Below the pieces are notes generated by a model, which saw nothing but the letters and a program-made list of their open reading frames with translations, did not search any database and was not told where the DNA came from. A stretch of DNA of 64,000 nucleotides from the NCBI RefSeq assembly GCF_021545845.1, contig NZ_CP088923.1, positions 1,364,001-1,428,000 on the forward strand, given 5' to 3'. Positions 8,532 through 17,358 of this stretch are shown here, piece by piece; position 1 is the stretch's first letter, and each line of letters starts with the position of its first letter. The stretch is from Rhodanobacter thiooxydans (GTDB taxonomy: Bacteria > Pseudomonadota > Gammaproteobacteria > Xanthomonadales > Rhodanobacteraceae). The translations under genes and the position numbers were made by a program.

Positions 8532-10256
8532 TCATTCCTTGGTGACGCGGTCGATCTCGATCAGGCTGGTCAGGCCCTGCTTCACCTTGAGCAGGGCCGA
8601 TGCGCGCAAGTCGTTGATGCCGGCGGCCCTGGCCACCTCGGCGATCTGCAGCGCGTTGCCGCCCTGCAGGATGATCTTCTGGATCTCCTCCAGCATCGGC
8701 ATCACCTGGTAGATGCCCACGCGGCCCTTGTAGCCCTCGTTGCAGCTGTCGCAGCCGACGGCCTCGTAGATGGTCAATCCGGCGTCGATGTCGGCCTGGG
8801 TGAAGCCGGCGTCCAGCAGCACCTTGGGCGGCAGCTCGACCGGCTTCTTGCAGTCGTGCAGGCGTCGCGCCAGGCGCTGGGCGATGATCAGGCTCACCGA
8901 CGAGGTGATGTTGTACGGCGCAATGCCCATGTTCATCAGGCGCGAAACGGTCTGCGCAGCGTCGTTGGTGTGCAGGGTGGAGAGCACCATGTGGCCGGTC
9001 TGCGCCGCCTTGATCGCGATCTCGGCGGTTTCCAGGTCGCGGATCTCGCCGACCATGATCACGTCCGGGTCCTGGCGCAGGAACGAGCGCAGCGCGCTGG
9101 CGAAGGTCATGCCGCGCTTCACGTTCTGCTGCACCTGGTTGATGCCCTCGACGCGGATTTCCACCGGGTCCTCCACCGTCGAGATATTGCGCTCGGCGGT
9201 GTTGAGCATGTTCAGGCCGGTGTACAGCGACACCGTCTTGCCCGAGCCGGTGGGGCCGGTGACCAGCACCATGCCGTACGGCTTGTGGATCGCGTCGACG
9301 TAGAGCTTCTGCTGGTCCGGCTCGTAGCCCAGCTTCTCGATGCCCATGCGGGCCGAGGAGCCGTCCAGGATGCGCAGCACGATCTTCTCGCCGAACAATG
9401 TGGGCAGCGTGCTCACGCGGAAGTCGATGGCGCGGGTCTTGGACAGGTTGAGCTTGATGCGGCCGTCCTGCGGCACGCGCTTCTCGGCGATGTCCAACTG
9501 CGCCATCACCTTGATGCGCGAGGAGATGCGGTTGGCCATCTTCATCGGCGGGCTGGACACCGCCTTGAGGATGCCGTCCATGCGCAGGCGCACCCGGTAC
9601 TGCGTCTCGAACGGCTCAAAATGGATGTCCGAGGCGCCGCGGCGGATGGCGTCGATCAGGATCTTGTTGACGAACTTCACCACCGGCGCGTCGTCGTTCG
9701 CGTTCGCGTCGATGCCGCTGCTCGACTCACCCTCGTCCTCGCCGCCCTCGATATCCAGCTCGTCCAGCTCGCCGCCACCCATGTCGGGCATGGTGTTGCG
9801 CATATTGTTGAGCAGGCTCTCGATCACCCGCTGCAGCGAGTCGCGCTCCACCAGGATCGGTTCCACCATGCAGTTGGAGTGGAACTTGATCTCGTCCAGC
9901 GCATGCGACTGCATCGGGTCGGCGATGCCCACGAACAAGCGCTTGCCGCGACGGAACAGCGGCAACGCCTGGTGCTTGGTGATCAGCGCCTCGCTAATCA
10001 GGTCCAGCGGCATCGTGGCAGGGTTCAGTACGGCCACGTCCATCATCGGCATGCCGAATTCGGCCGAGGCGACCCGGGTCAGTTCGGTGCTGTCGACCAG
10101 GTTGTGGTCCAGCAGCCAGGCACTCAGCGAGGCCTTCTGCTGGTTGCTGTCGAGCATGGCCTTGCGGACCACGTCCTCGGGCATCACGCCCTCGGAGACC
10201 AACCGGCGGGCCATGCCGGACAGGCCCACAAGTGACGGCTGCAATTGAGATGACAT
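8532..10256 (-). CDS. pilB: Type IV pilus assembly ATPase PilB
   Basis: 574 aa. This hexameric ATPase powers pilus extension. It has an N-terminal GspE_N-type domain (about 1-150), Walker A VTGPTGSGKTVSLYTGL, an Asp box, Walker B-like DPDVIMVGEIRDLETAEIA, a His box TGHMVLSTLHTNDA, and a zinc site made by C-x2-C pairs (HDCKKPVELP; CDSCNEGYKGRVG). It precedes pilC. Its pilin substrate genes are not adjacent but 13 kb away, beyond a glycan cluster. Confidence 0.97.
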   Translation of the reverse strand: MSSQLQPSLVGLSGMARRLVSEGVMPEDVVRKAMLDSNQQKASLSAWLLDHNLVDSTELTRVASAEFGMPMMDVAVLNPATMPLDLISEALITKHQALPLFRRGKRLFVGIADPMQSHALDEIKFHSNCMVEPILVERDSLQRVIESLLNNMRNTMPDMGGGELDELDIEGGEDEGESSSGIDANANDDAPVVKFVNKILIDAIRRGASDIHFEPFETQYRVRLRMDGILKAVSSPPMKMANRISSRIKVMAQLDIAEKRVPQDGRIKLNLSKTRAIDFRVSTLPTLFGEKIVLRILDGSSARMGIEKLGYEPDQQKLYVDAIHKPYGMVLVTGPTGSGKTVSLYTGLNMLNTAERNISTVEDPVEIRVEGINQVQQNVKRGMTFASALRSFLRQDPDVIMVGEIRDLETAEIAIKAAQTGHMVLSTLHTNDAAQTVSRLMNMGIAPYNITSSVSLIIAQRLARRLHDCKKPVELPPKVLLDAGFTQADIDAGLTIYEAVGCDSCNEGYKGRVGIYQVMPMLEEIQKIILQGGNALQIAEVARAAGINDLRASALLKVKQGLTSLIEIDRVTKE

Positions 10257-10733
10257 AAACGACTCGACCTAGCCCCTGTATGTGGTTGAATCTACCGCAG
10301 TCTGGCGCGCAGGTCACCCATTCCCTGCAGGCTTGGTCCGGCATGGTGGTGCAATGCACAACAACTCCGCAAGCCGGTTCCCTCCTTAGGTTTGCGTGGG
10401 GCCGCCAAACTCGGCTCCTCCCCCTGTGCGCAAGCACTCCACGCTCGATTCCTCCCGCGCCCGGCTCCTCCCCTGCGTGCAAGCACTCCACGCCCGGTTC
10501 CTCCCCCTGCTTGCAGGGGGAGGTCAGGAGGGGGTAAGGCTCTTGATCTCCCACCCCAAGCCCCCGCAAACCTCCCCAGCAACACCAACGGCGTGCGGCC
10601 ATCACGCCACCAGCTGATTTCCAGGATCCGCACATTCCACGCCATGCGGCGCAGCCGATACGCCCGGCCAAACCGCCTTGCTCGCGCAACGAACCTTCCT
10701 TGCAACGAAGTAAGGATCTTGAAGGAGAAGACC
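10257..10733. other. Intergenic region with GC-rich repeats
   Basis: 477 bp between divergent pilB and the abrB-type antitoxin gene. It contains two imperfect copies of a GCAAGCACTCCACGC unit followed by CTCCTCCC tracts (10430-10510), then a CCTCCCCCTGC/GCAGGGGGAGG palindrome at about 10500-10525. I see no convincing gene. Promoters for both flanking genes should lie here, but none was clear enough to place. Confidence 0.5.
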
Positions 10734-10976
10734 ATGACCACCGCCAGCGTTACCAGCAAAGGCCAGATCACGATCCCGGTTGCCGTGCGTGAGGCCATGC
10801 ACGTGCGTGCGGGGGATCGGGTGGAGTTCGTGGAAATCGAGCCGGGCCGGTATGAGTTCGTCGCCGCCACGCACCCCGCCACCGCACTCAAGGGCATGTT
10901 CGGCAAGGCGTCCAAACCGGTATCGATCGAGCAAATGAACGCCGTGATCGCTGCAGCGGGTGCAGCGGCGAAATGA
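10734..10976 (+). CDS. AbrB/MazE-type antitoxin
   Basis: 80 aa from ATG 10734 with GGAG 11-14 bases upstream. The SpoVT/AbrB swapped-hairpin domain covers residues 1-50 (TSKGQITIPVAVREAMHVRA, then GDRVEFVE). The C-terminal tail would bind the toxin. The stop overlaps the start of the PIN-domain gene (AATGA), the usual VapBC-like arrangement; the antitoxin is expected to autoregulate the pair. Confidence 0.88.
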   Translation: MTTASVTSKGQITIPVAVREAMHVRAGDRVEFVEIEPGRYEFVAATHPATALKGMFGKASKPVSIEQMNAVIAAAGAAAK

Positions 10977-11368
10977 TCGGCCTGGATACCCATGTCCTGG
11001 TGCGTTACATCATGCAGGACGATGCAGCGCAGTCGGCCAAAGCCTCGACCCTGCTCGACGCGCTGACCGTCGAGGCGCCCGGCTGGATTTCGATGGTGTC
11101 CGTGATCGAATTGGTCTGGGTGCTGGGTGCGGCGTATGGTCTGGATCGCGCCCAGCTCACCGAAGCACTGGAAGCCCTGCTGCGCACCAGGGAGTTGATC
11201 GTGGAGCGTGCCGAGGTCGTCTGGAAAGCGGTGCGCATTTACCGCGGCTCCACAGCCGATTTCGCCGATTGCCTGATCGCATGCGCCGCCACGTCTGCCG
11301 GCTGCGAACACACCATGACCTTCGACCGCGGTGCCGCGAAACATGCGGGCATGCGCCTGATGACCTGA
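10973..11368 (+). CDS. vapC: PIN-domain toxin, VapC family
   Basis: 131 aa; a putative Mg-dependent RNase. Acidic PIN residues are all present: LDTHVLVRYI (Asp 4), SVIELVWVL (Glu about 43), STADFADCLIA and MTFDRGAAK. It overlaps the antitoxin gene by 4 bases. A family B palindrome starts 28 bp after the stop. The RNA target is unknown. Confidence 0.88.
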   Translation: MIGLDTHVLVRYIMQDDAAQSAKASTLLDALTVEAPGWISMVSVIELVWVLGAAYGLDRAQLTEALEALLRTRELIVERAEVVWKAVRIYRGSTADFADCLIACAATSAGCEHTMTFDRGAAKHAGMRLMT

Positions 11369-11395
11369 GGTCTGGCCGGATGGCCGGCTGCGGGT

Positions 11396-11471
11396 GTAGG
11401 GCGGGCACCGCCTGCCGGCTCCGGTTTCATGGCAAGCGCGCGGCAAGAGCGGCGGACAGTGTCCGCCCTAC
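11396..11471. repeat. REP-like palindrome, family B (GTAGGGCGGGC)
   Basis: GTAGGGCGGGCACCGCC at the left pairs with GTCCGCCCTAC at the right, with a GC-rich middle containing CGGCAAGAGCGGCGG. It lies between the convergent vapC and HepT genes. Copies occur at 12302, 33610, 36877, 40606 and 45375. Confidence 0.85.
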
Positions 11472-11523
11472 GAATCGCGGGTGTAGGGCAGCCACTGCAC
11501 GCCGCTTTAGCTGTGTAAAGCCG

Positions 11524-11892
11524 TCAGTTGTCGCGCAAGATCTGCTGGCTCAGCTCAGTCAGCGATTTCTGCAGTCCGGGGAGGTCGCGTTCCAGCGTTT
11601 CCCATACGACATCCATGTTGATGTCGAAATAGCCATGTGCCAGCCGGTTGCGCATGCCGCGCATGCTGTTCCACGCGATCTGCGGGTGCGTCAGCGTAAA
11701 TCCCGGATATCTATCAGCAAGCTTCGTTGCAGCTTCACCAATGACCAGGATGTTCATGATCACGGCTTGCTGCGTGCGTCGATCGGCAAGAAAGGTTGCC
11801 TTGTCCATGCCTTCGACGTAGCTGCGCGCGAGTGCAATAGCCTCGATCATGTGGCTTATATAGTCATGTTGCCGAAAACTCGCAGCAGTCAC
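11524..11892 (-). CDS. hepT: HepT-like HEPN ribonuclease toxin (DUF86)
   Basis: 122 aa. The HEPN active-site motif R-x4-H-x-Y is intact as RNRLAHGY, in a helical bundle typical of DUF86. In HepT-MntA (type VII) modules, the partner nucleotidyltransferase silences the toxin by AMP-ylating the motif tyrosine. The start overlaps the stop of the upstream MntA-like gene by 4 bases. This is the only one of four such modules in the window in which both genes look intact. Confidence 0.88.
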   Translation of the reverse strand: MTAASFRQHDYISHMIEAIALARSYVEGMDKATFLADRRTQQAVIMNILVIGEAATKLADRYPGFTLTHPQIAWNSMRGMRNRLAHGYFDINMDVVWETLERDLPGLQKSLTELSQQILRDN

Positions 11893-12179
11893 AGTGGAAC
11901 CGCTTCGCTGACCACCTTGTCGCGGAAGCGCGGTGGAAGATCACCGGGCGTCACCACATCCACGACAACCCCCAGGGATGACTGCAGCACAAACTGGATG
12001 GCGCCCATATCCAGCAGCGTGGTTTCCGGTGTCGGGTCGATCAGTAGATCCAGATCGCTGCCCTCCGTATCCTCGCCGCGCATGGCCGAACCGAACAGCC
12101 GCGGGTTGACCGCCCGGTGTGCGGCGACCACGCTTCGAATCTCATCGCGTCGGAGTCGGACAATATCGGAGGGTTTCAT
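11889..12179 (-). CDS. mntA: MntA-like minimal nucleotidyltransferase antitoxin
   Basis: 96 aa. It shows the GS-x10-DxD motif (LFGSAMRGEDTEGSDLDLLI), the signature of minimal nucleotidyltransferases; a third acidic residue is in VVVDVVTPGD. It is predicted to AMP-ylate and neutralise the HepT encoded next. The paired order antitoxin then toxin, with 4-base overlap, is typical. Confidence 0.87.
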   Translation of the reverse strand: MKPSDIVRLRRDEIRSVVAAHRAVNPRLFGSAMRGEDTEGSDLDLLIDPTPETTLLDMGAIQFVLQSSLGVVVDVVTPGDLPPRFRDKVVSEAVPL

Positions 12180-12301
12180 CGGCCAGCTTCCAGATCGAAT
12201 CTGCGGTCAAAAGCATACGTCAAAAAAGACGATGCATCGTCCAGGCATGCACGGCGTCTCTTGAAAGGGCGCTCCTTATTGCCCAATACGGCACCAGCAC
12301 A

Positions 12302-12411
12302 GTAGGGCGGGCACCGCCCGCCAGCTCCGGTTTCATGGCGAGCGCGCAGCAAGAGCGGCGGACAGTGTCCGCCCTGTGAATCGGGGGTGCAGGGCGGGCA
12401 CCGCCCGCCAC
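12302..12411. repeat. REP-like palindrome, family B, one and a half copies
   Basis: GTAGGGCGGGCACCGCCCGCC at 12302 is followed by the inverted GTCCGCCCTG arm and then a further GCAGGGCGGGCACCGCCCGCC half copy (12389-12411). It lies upstream of the glycan cluster. Confidence 0.8.
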
Positions 12412-12510
12412 CAAGCCGCGCCTCGATGAAGCCCCGAAACCCCAACCCCGTCCGCAACCCACGCCCGGCCTTCACGCTATGATCCCCTCTCCATCCGGGG
12501 GAGCCGCCTG

Positions 12511-13365
12511 TTGAACCGCCTGAGCATCATCCTGCCCGCCAAGAACGAGGCGCCCGCGCTGACCACACTGCTGCCGCGCTTGCGTGCCACGCACCCGGAG
12601 GCCGAGATCATCGTGGTCGATGACGGTTCCACCGACGACACCCGCGGCATCTGCGAGAACGGCGGCGTGCAGTGCCTGTCCTCACCGTACTCGATGGGCA
12701 ACGGCGCGGCGATCAAGCGCGGCGCCCGCGCCGCCACCGGCGACATCCTGGTGTTCATGGACGGCGACGGCCAGCACGATCCGGCCGACGTTGCCCGCCT
12801 GCTGGCGAAACTCGACGAGGGCTACGACATGGTGGTCGGCGCCCGCGACTGGGGCAGCCAAGCCGGTGTGGGTCGCGGCCTCGCCAACACCCTGTACAAC
12901 TGGCTGGCTACCCGCATGACCGGTCACCCGGTGCTGGACCTCACCTCCGGCTTCCGCGCCGTGCGCGCGGACAAGTTCCGCGAATTCCTGCACCTGCTGC
13001 CGAACGGCTTCAGCTACCCCACCACCAGCACCATGGCCTTCTTCCGCAGTGCCTACCCGGTGGCCTACATTCCGATCAAGGCCGCCCAGCGCGTCGGCAA
13101 GAGCCACATCAGGCCGATCAAGGACGGCATCCGCTTTCTGCTGATCATCTTCAAGATCGCCACGCTGTATTCGCCGCTGAAGCTGTTCGTGCCGGCGAGC
13201 GGGCTGTTCTTTTTGCTTGGCTGCGCCAACTACGCCTGGACCTTCGTGCACGAAGGCCGCCTCACCAACGGCAGCACGCTGATGTGGAGCGCGGCAGTGA
13301 TCGTGTTCCTGATCGGGCTGGTGTCGGAGCAGATCACGGCGCTGACGTACCGACGTGATGCATGA
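12511..13365 (+). CDS. GT2 glycosyltransferase, polyprenyl-phosphate sugar synthase-like
   Basis: 284 aa from TTG 12511, preceded by GGGGGAG at 8 bp; the ATG at 12479 is in another frame. A GT-A domain shows VVDDGSTDDT, then DGDGQHDP (DxD metal site) and SGFRAVR, as in DPM1/GtrB-type enzymes that load mannose or glucose from NDP-sugar onto polyprenyl phosphate. Two membrane helices close the protein (about 218-240 and 250-275). It is the first gene of an overlapping cluster leading to 18.2 kb. It could supply a lipid-linked sugar to the GT-C proteins at 19-23 kb. Confidence 0.85.
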   Translation: MNRLSIILPAKNEAPALTTLLPRLRATHPEAEIIVVDDGSTDDTRGICENGGVQCLSSPYSMGNGAAIKRGARAATGDILVFMDGDGQHDPADVARLLAKLDEGYDMVVGARDWGSQAGVGRGLANTLYNWLATRMTGHPVLDLTSGFRAVRADKFREFLHLLPNGFSYPTTSTMAFFRSAYPVAYIPIKAAQRVGKSHIRPIKDGIRFLLIIFKIATLYSPLKLFVPASGLFFLLGCANYAWTFVHEGRLTNGSTLMWSAAVIVFLIGLVSEQITALTYRRDA

Positions 13366-14518
13366 CGGCAGCGATCCGCGCCGAGTGGCGTTGCTGGTGA
13401 CGCGAAACTTTCCACCGCTGCTCGGTGGGATGGAGAAGGTGAATCAGCATCTGCTGGCTGCACTGCAGCCGGTTTGGCGCACGGCACTGTGCGGACCGTC
13501 TGGATGCGCCGGGTATGCCCCATCACAGACCGAAGTGATAGAAAGCAGGGTCAAGCCGCTGCCGATATTTTTGGCAGCGACTTTATGGCGCGCCGTCCGG
13601 TTGGCATGGCGCTGCAAGCCGGAATGGGTCATTGCCGGAAGTGGCCTCACCGCACCAATCGCCTGGTTGGCGGCGAAGTGTGTCGGTGGCAGGGCGATCG
13701 TCTACCTGCATGGGCTCGACATCGTGGCGCCGAGCCGGGCGTACCAGCGGCTTTGGCTACCCTTCATTCGGCGCTGCGACCTCGTCCTGGTCAACAGCGC
13801 CAACACGGCGCGGCTGGCGACAGGTCGCGGCGTGGCAGCTGGTAAATTGCGCGTGCTGCATCCGGGCACCGATTTGCCGACGCTGGATGCTGCCGCGGCC
13901 AGCGATTTCCGTCAGCGCCACGGTTTCGCACAGCGCCCTCTGCTGCTTTCTGTCGGTCGGCTGACCGAGCGCAAGGGGTTGGTGGAATTCGTGGCGAAAG
14001 CCTTGCCCGCGATTGTTGCCAGGTATCCCAATGCGTTGCTGACGGTGATTGGCGACGAAGCCAGCGATGCGCTGCATGCACGGGCGGGCTCGGAGCGCGA
14101 ACGCATTCTTGCTGCGGCCCGGATCGCTGGCGTCGAGCAAAACCTGCATTTCCTCGGTCGCTGCGATGAGGCAACCCTCGGCGCGGCGTATCAGGCCGCC
14201 GATATGCATATCTTTCCCGTGCGTGACCTGCCTGGCGATGTGGAGGGCTTTGGCATGGTAGCGCTGGAATCGGCAGCACACGGCTTGCCTACCGTTGCCT
14301 TTGCGGTCGGTGGGGTGCCCGATGCCGTGCATGACGGGCAGACCGGTATCCTGGTCGAACCTGGCAATTATGTCGCGCTGGGTGAAGCGGTGATATGGCA
14401 ACTTGCCCAGACGCGCGAAAGTGCGACTATTGCTGCCTGTCGCGAGTTTGCAGCTGGCAAGGCATGGTCGATTTTCGATGAACGTACGCGCAGCCTCCTG
14501 GGTACACCGTATGTCTGA
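13358..14518 (+). CDS. GT4 family glycosyltransferase
   Basis: 386 aa; ATG 13358 overlaps the previous gene (GTG 13355 is also possible). GT-B fold: N-terminal acceptor domain with FPPLLGGMEKVNQHL and YLHGLDIV, C-terminal GT4 domain with SVGRLTERKGLVEFV and the nucleotide-sugar motif EGFGMVALESAAHGLPTVAF (E-x7-E). It probably adds one sugar to a cytoplasmic lipid-linked glycan. Base composition is lower in GC than in the flanking core genes, suggesting transfer. Confidence 0.9.
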   Translation: MHDGSDPRRVALLVTRNFPPLLGGMEKVNQHLLAALQPVWRTALCGPSGCAGYAPSQTEVIESRVKPLPIFLAATLWRAVRLAWRCKPEWVIAGSGLTAPIAWLAAKCVGGRAIVYLHGLDIVAPSRAYQRLWLPFIRRCDLVLVNSANTARLATGRGVAAGKLRVLHPGTDLPTLDAAAASDFRQRHGFAQRPLLLSVGRLTERKGLVEFVAKALPAIVARYPNALLTVIGDEASDALHARAGSERERILAAARIAGVEQNLHFLGRCDEATLGAAYQAADMHIFPVRDLPGDVEGFGMVALESAAHGLPTVAFAVGGVPDAVHDGQTGILVEPGNYVALGEAVIWQLAQTRESATIAACREFAAGKAWSIFDERTRSLLGTPYV

Positions 14519-15281
14519 GGCTTCATCCAGTGACCAAACCCAGGAGGCTGGTCACAGCACACCAGCGGTGCGCCAGCCCCACGCCGTGCTCGACCTTCCA
14601 TCGCGGCGCTTCAAAGGCCTGAAGATCGAACGTCTGCTGGATTTGGCCAATCGTGCGCAGCCGATACGTATGCTTGAAGTCGGTACGGGCTCAGGCGGCA
14701 TCGCCCATTACTTTGGCACACATCCACAGTTGCGCTGCGAGGTGGATGCCGTGGACGTCCATGACAACCGCCTGGTCGCTGAGGGGTACCGCTACCACCA
14801 AGTGCACGACACTGGACTGCCATTCGCCAACCAGTCCTTCGACGTCGTGTTGAGCAATCATGTCATCGAACATGTGGGTGACGAACAGGCGCAGCGCGCC
14901 CACTTGGCGGAACTGCGCCGCGTGGTGCGCTCTGATGGCGTGGGTTACCTCGCTGTACCCAACCGCTGGATGCTGGTCGAACCGCACTACAAGCTGGTCT
15001 TTCTCAGCTGGCTGCCACATGCGTGGCGCACGCAGTATTTGCGTGCGATGGGTAAGGGCGAAATCTATGACTGCGAGCCGCTACGGCTGGGACAGCTGGA
15101 GAAGCTGCTCGCAGATGCCGGCTTCAGATATCGCAATCTCTGTGTTGACGCATTGCGGGCCACGTTCGAGATCGAACGCCCCCAGTCAGCGGCGACAAGC
15201 GTGCTGCGTAGCATCCCAGATGGATTGTTGATGCCTTGGCGTCGGATCATCCCGACCCTGATCTACCGGTTCTGGCTATGA
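14511..15281 (+). CDS. Class I SAM-dependent methyltransferase
   Basis: 256 aa from ATG 14511, overlapping the preceding stop by 8 bases. The Rossmann SAM site is MLEVGTGSGGIAHYF, followed by VDAVDVHDNRL and FDVVLSNHVIEHV. It is a methyltransferase type 11-like enzyme. Position inside the glycan cluster suggests methylation of a sugar or lipid-linked intermediate; the acceptor is not visible from sequence. Confidence 0.88.
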   Translation: MSEASSSDQTQEAGHSTPAVRQPHAVLDLPSRRFKGLKIERLLDLANRAQPIRMLEVGTGSGGIAHYFGTHPQLRCEVDAVDVHDNRLVAEGYRYHQVHDTGLPFANQSFDVVLSNHVIEHVGDEQAQRAHLAELRRVVRSDGVGYLAVPNRWMLVEPHYKLVFLSWLPHAWRTQYLRAMGKGEIYDCEPLRLGQLEKLLADAGFRYRNLCVDALRATFEIERPQSAATSVLRSIPDGLLMPWRRIIPTLIYRFWL

Positions 15282-16345
15282 CAACCGCACCAGAAAAAAA
15301 AAGAGGATTGAGGGTCTGGCTTCCTGCAATTTGTGCCGGAAGCGGCGCTGATGTGTTCACGTTGCGATTGGCTGACGCACTGGAAAGGGCGGGACATGAA
15401 CCTCTGCTGCAGTGGTTTGATCATAGTTACGAGTTGATGCCTTGGCGTTTGAAGCGAGTAGAGGCCCCACTGGGCATCGATTTGGTGCATGCCGGTAGCT
15501 GGCAGGGTTTCTCGTTCAAACGTTCCGGAATTCCGCTGGTAGTGACCGAGCATCAATATGTCGCCAATCCGGCGTTTGCACCGTATCGCAGTTTGCCACA
15601 AGCGCTTTATCACCGTGCTTTCTGTGAGCGCTGGGCCAGGCAGTCTTACCAGGCAGCCGATGCTGTCGTGACCGTCAGTAAATACTGTGCTGCTGCCATG
15701 CGAGTTGATATGGTCAAGCCCATCACGGTCATTCATAACTGGGTTGACACCGAACTGTTTTCGCCTGCGTGCACCACAGCTGAGGGGGAGACAGGGCGTG
15801 CGGTGGCAGGGCAACCGTTCAAGCTGCTTTTTGTGGGCAACCCTTCGCGCTGGAAAGGCGCCGATTTACTCCCCGCGATTGCGTCAAAGCTCGGGTCTGG
15901 ATTTGAGATTCATTGCATCAGTGGACTGCGTACAGGATTCAATGTCGAGGAATTACCAAGAAACGTGAAGCTACTGCCGCGCGTGGAACCAGCAAAGATG
16001 CCCGCCATCTACCAGTCGGTGGACGCAGCGTTGGTACCTACGCGCTATGAGGCGTTTGGTTACGTTGCCCTCGAAGCAATGGCGTGTGGCTTGCCGGTTG
16101 TCGGATTTGCCAGCTCCGGTACGGCCGAAGTCTGCCAGCATGGGAAGACGGCTTTGCTGGCGCCAGTAGACGATCTTGATCAATTGGTTCGTTATGCGAA
16201 ACAGCTGGCGCAGAACTCGTCGCTATGCGCGCAGCTGGGCGCGGCAGGGCGTCGGCGCGCGGTCGAATGTTTCGGAGAGGCCAGGGCAATTGCAGCCTAT
16301 GCAAATGTTTATCGATCTGTGCTTGATAAAGGGTCTGCTTTGTGA
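15278..16345 (+). CDS. GT4 family glycosyltransferase with A9 tract
   Basis: 355 aa from ATG 15278 (ATGA overlap with the methyltransferase). GT-B enzyme: KLLFVGNPSRWKGADLLP opens the C-terminal domain and EAFGYVALEAMACGLPVVGF is the donor-binding E-x7-E motif. Codons 6-9 contain a run of nine A (15294-15302), rare in this GC-rich DNA and a plausible slippage site that could switch the gene on and off. The acceptor is unknown. Confidence 0.9.
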   Translation: MTTAPEKKRGLRVWLPAICAGSGADVFTLRLADALERAGHEPLLQWFDHSYELMPWRLKRVEAPLGIDLVHAGSWQGFSFKRSGIPLVVTEHQYVANPAFAPYRSLPQALYHRAFCERWARQSYQAADAVVTVSKYCAAAMRVDMVKPITVIHNWVDTELFSPACTTAEGETGRAVAGQPFKLLFVGNPSRWKGADLLPAIASKLGSGFEIHCISGLRTGFNVEELPRNVKLLPRVEPAKMPAIYQSVDAALVPTRYEAFGYVALEAMACGLPVVGFASSGTAEVCQHGKTALLAPVDDLDQLVRYAKQLAQNSSLCAQLGAAGRRRAVECFGEARAIAAYANVYRSVLDKGSAL

Positions 16346-17358
16346 ATGATCGGCTCATGGCGAGTGAATGGCGTATCGACGAGCTGCAAACAGTGGCCAC
16401 ATGCCCTGCATGCGGTGCCGCACCGGGTGAATACCGATACCAGCAATTGCATGACTATCTCGAAAGCGTGCCTGGCGAGTGGTCCCTACGAGATTGCCGC
16501 GGCTGCGGCAGCCTGTTCCTTGATCCCAGGCCTACGCCGCAAGCCATAGGCAAGGCATACGCGTCGTATTACACGCATCGTTCGGGTGCGACGACGTATG
16601 AGGATGACAATGGTCATTCGTTGCTCTGGAGGCTTGCTAACGGTTACATGAATGCGCGCTATGGGCCGCAGCGGTTGCCTGCAATCGCTGCAGGCCGTTT
16701 CATGATTCCGCTGATACCTGCGCTGCGACAGCAGCTCGACTTCTTCTATCGGGGCTTGCCCCGCGTCAAGGGGCGCCTGCTTGATGTGGGTTGCGGCAAC
16801 GGCGTGTTCCTGCTGCGGGCCAGAGCGGCTGGCTGGAATGTTGCCGGGGTTGAGCCGGATCCACTGGCTGTAGCGACTGCACGCCTGGACGGTTTGGACG
16901 TTTTCGAGGGAACACTGGATTCCTTTTGCGATGCGCAACGATTCGATGTGATCACGTCATCTCATGTGATCGAACATGTGCACGAGCCGCGAGCGCTCCT
17001 GAAACGCATGTTTGATCTGTTGCGCACCGACGGAACCATCTGGCTCGCCACGCCTAACGTACAGAGCATGGGGCACAGGTGGTTCGGGCGTGCCTGGCGT
17101 GGCCTGGAGCCGCCTCGGCATCTCGTCGTATTTTCCGCACAGGCGTTGCGTGGCTTGCTGACGAAAGTTGGCTTCACGGATATCCGCTTCCATCGTCGCG
17201 GACGCGGTGCCGCATACATCCTCCGCGCATCCCGTGAATTGGCCCGGCGTAAAAGGAGTGATGCTCGAGGATTGCCGCCGGGCGTGGTGGATTTGATGGC
17301 GTCCTTGTCAGCGACTGCCGGCGAAGAATTGGTCATCACTGCCCGCAAGCCATGCTGA
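16342..17358 (+). CDS. SAM-dependent methyltransferase with N-terminal zinc-ribbon
   Basis: 338 aa from GTG 16342 (GTGA overlap); ATG 16357 is an alternative. N-terminal cysteine pairs CPACG (about residue 21) and CRGCG (about 52) form a likely zinc ribbon. The SAM domain follows with RLLDVGCGNGVFLLRARAAG and FDVITSSHVIEHVHEP. The architecture resembles sugar C-/O-methyltransferases in polysaccharide loci. It is probably the second methylation step on the cluster's glycan. Confidence 0.87.
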   Translation: MNDRLMASEWRIDELQTVATCPACGAAPGEYRYQQLHDYLESVPGEWSLRDCRGCGSLFLDPRPTPQAIGKAYASYYTHRSGATTYEDDNGHSLLWRLANGYMNARYGPQRLPAIAAGRFMIPLIPALRQQLDFFYRGLPRVKGRLLDVGCGNGVFLLRARAAGWNVAGVEPDPLAVATARLDGLDVFEGTLDSFCDAQRFDVITSSHVIEHVHEPRALLKRMFDLLRTDGTIWLATPNVQSMGHRWFGRAWRGLEPPRHLVVFSAQALRGLLTKVGFTDIRFHRRGRGAAYILRASRELARRKRSDARGLPPGVVDLMASLSATAGEELVITARKPC

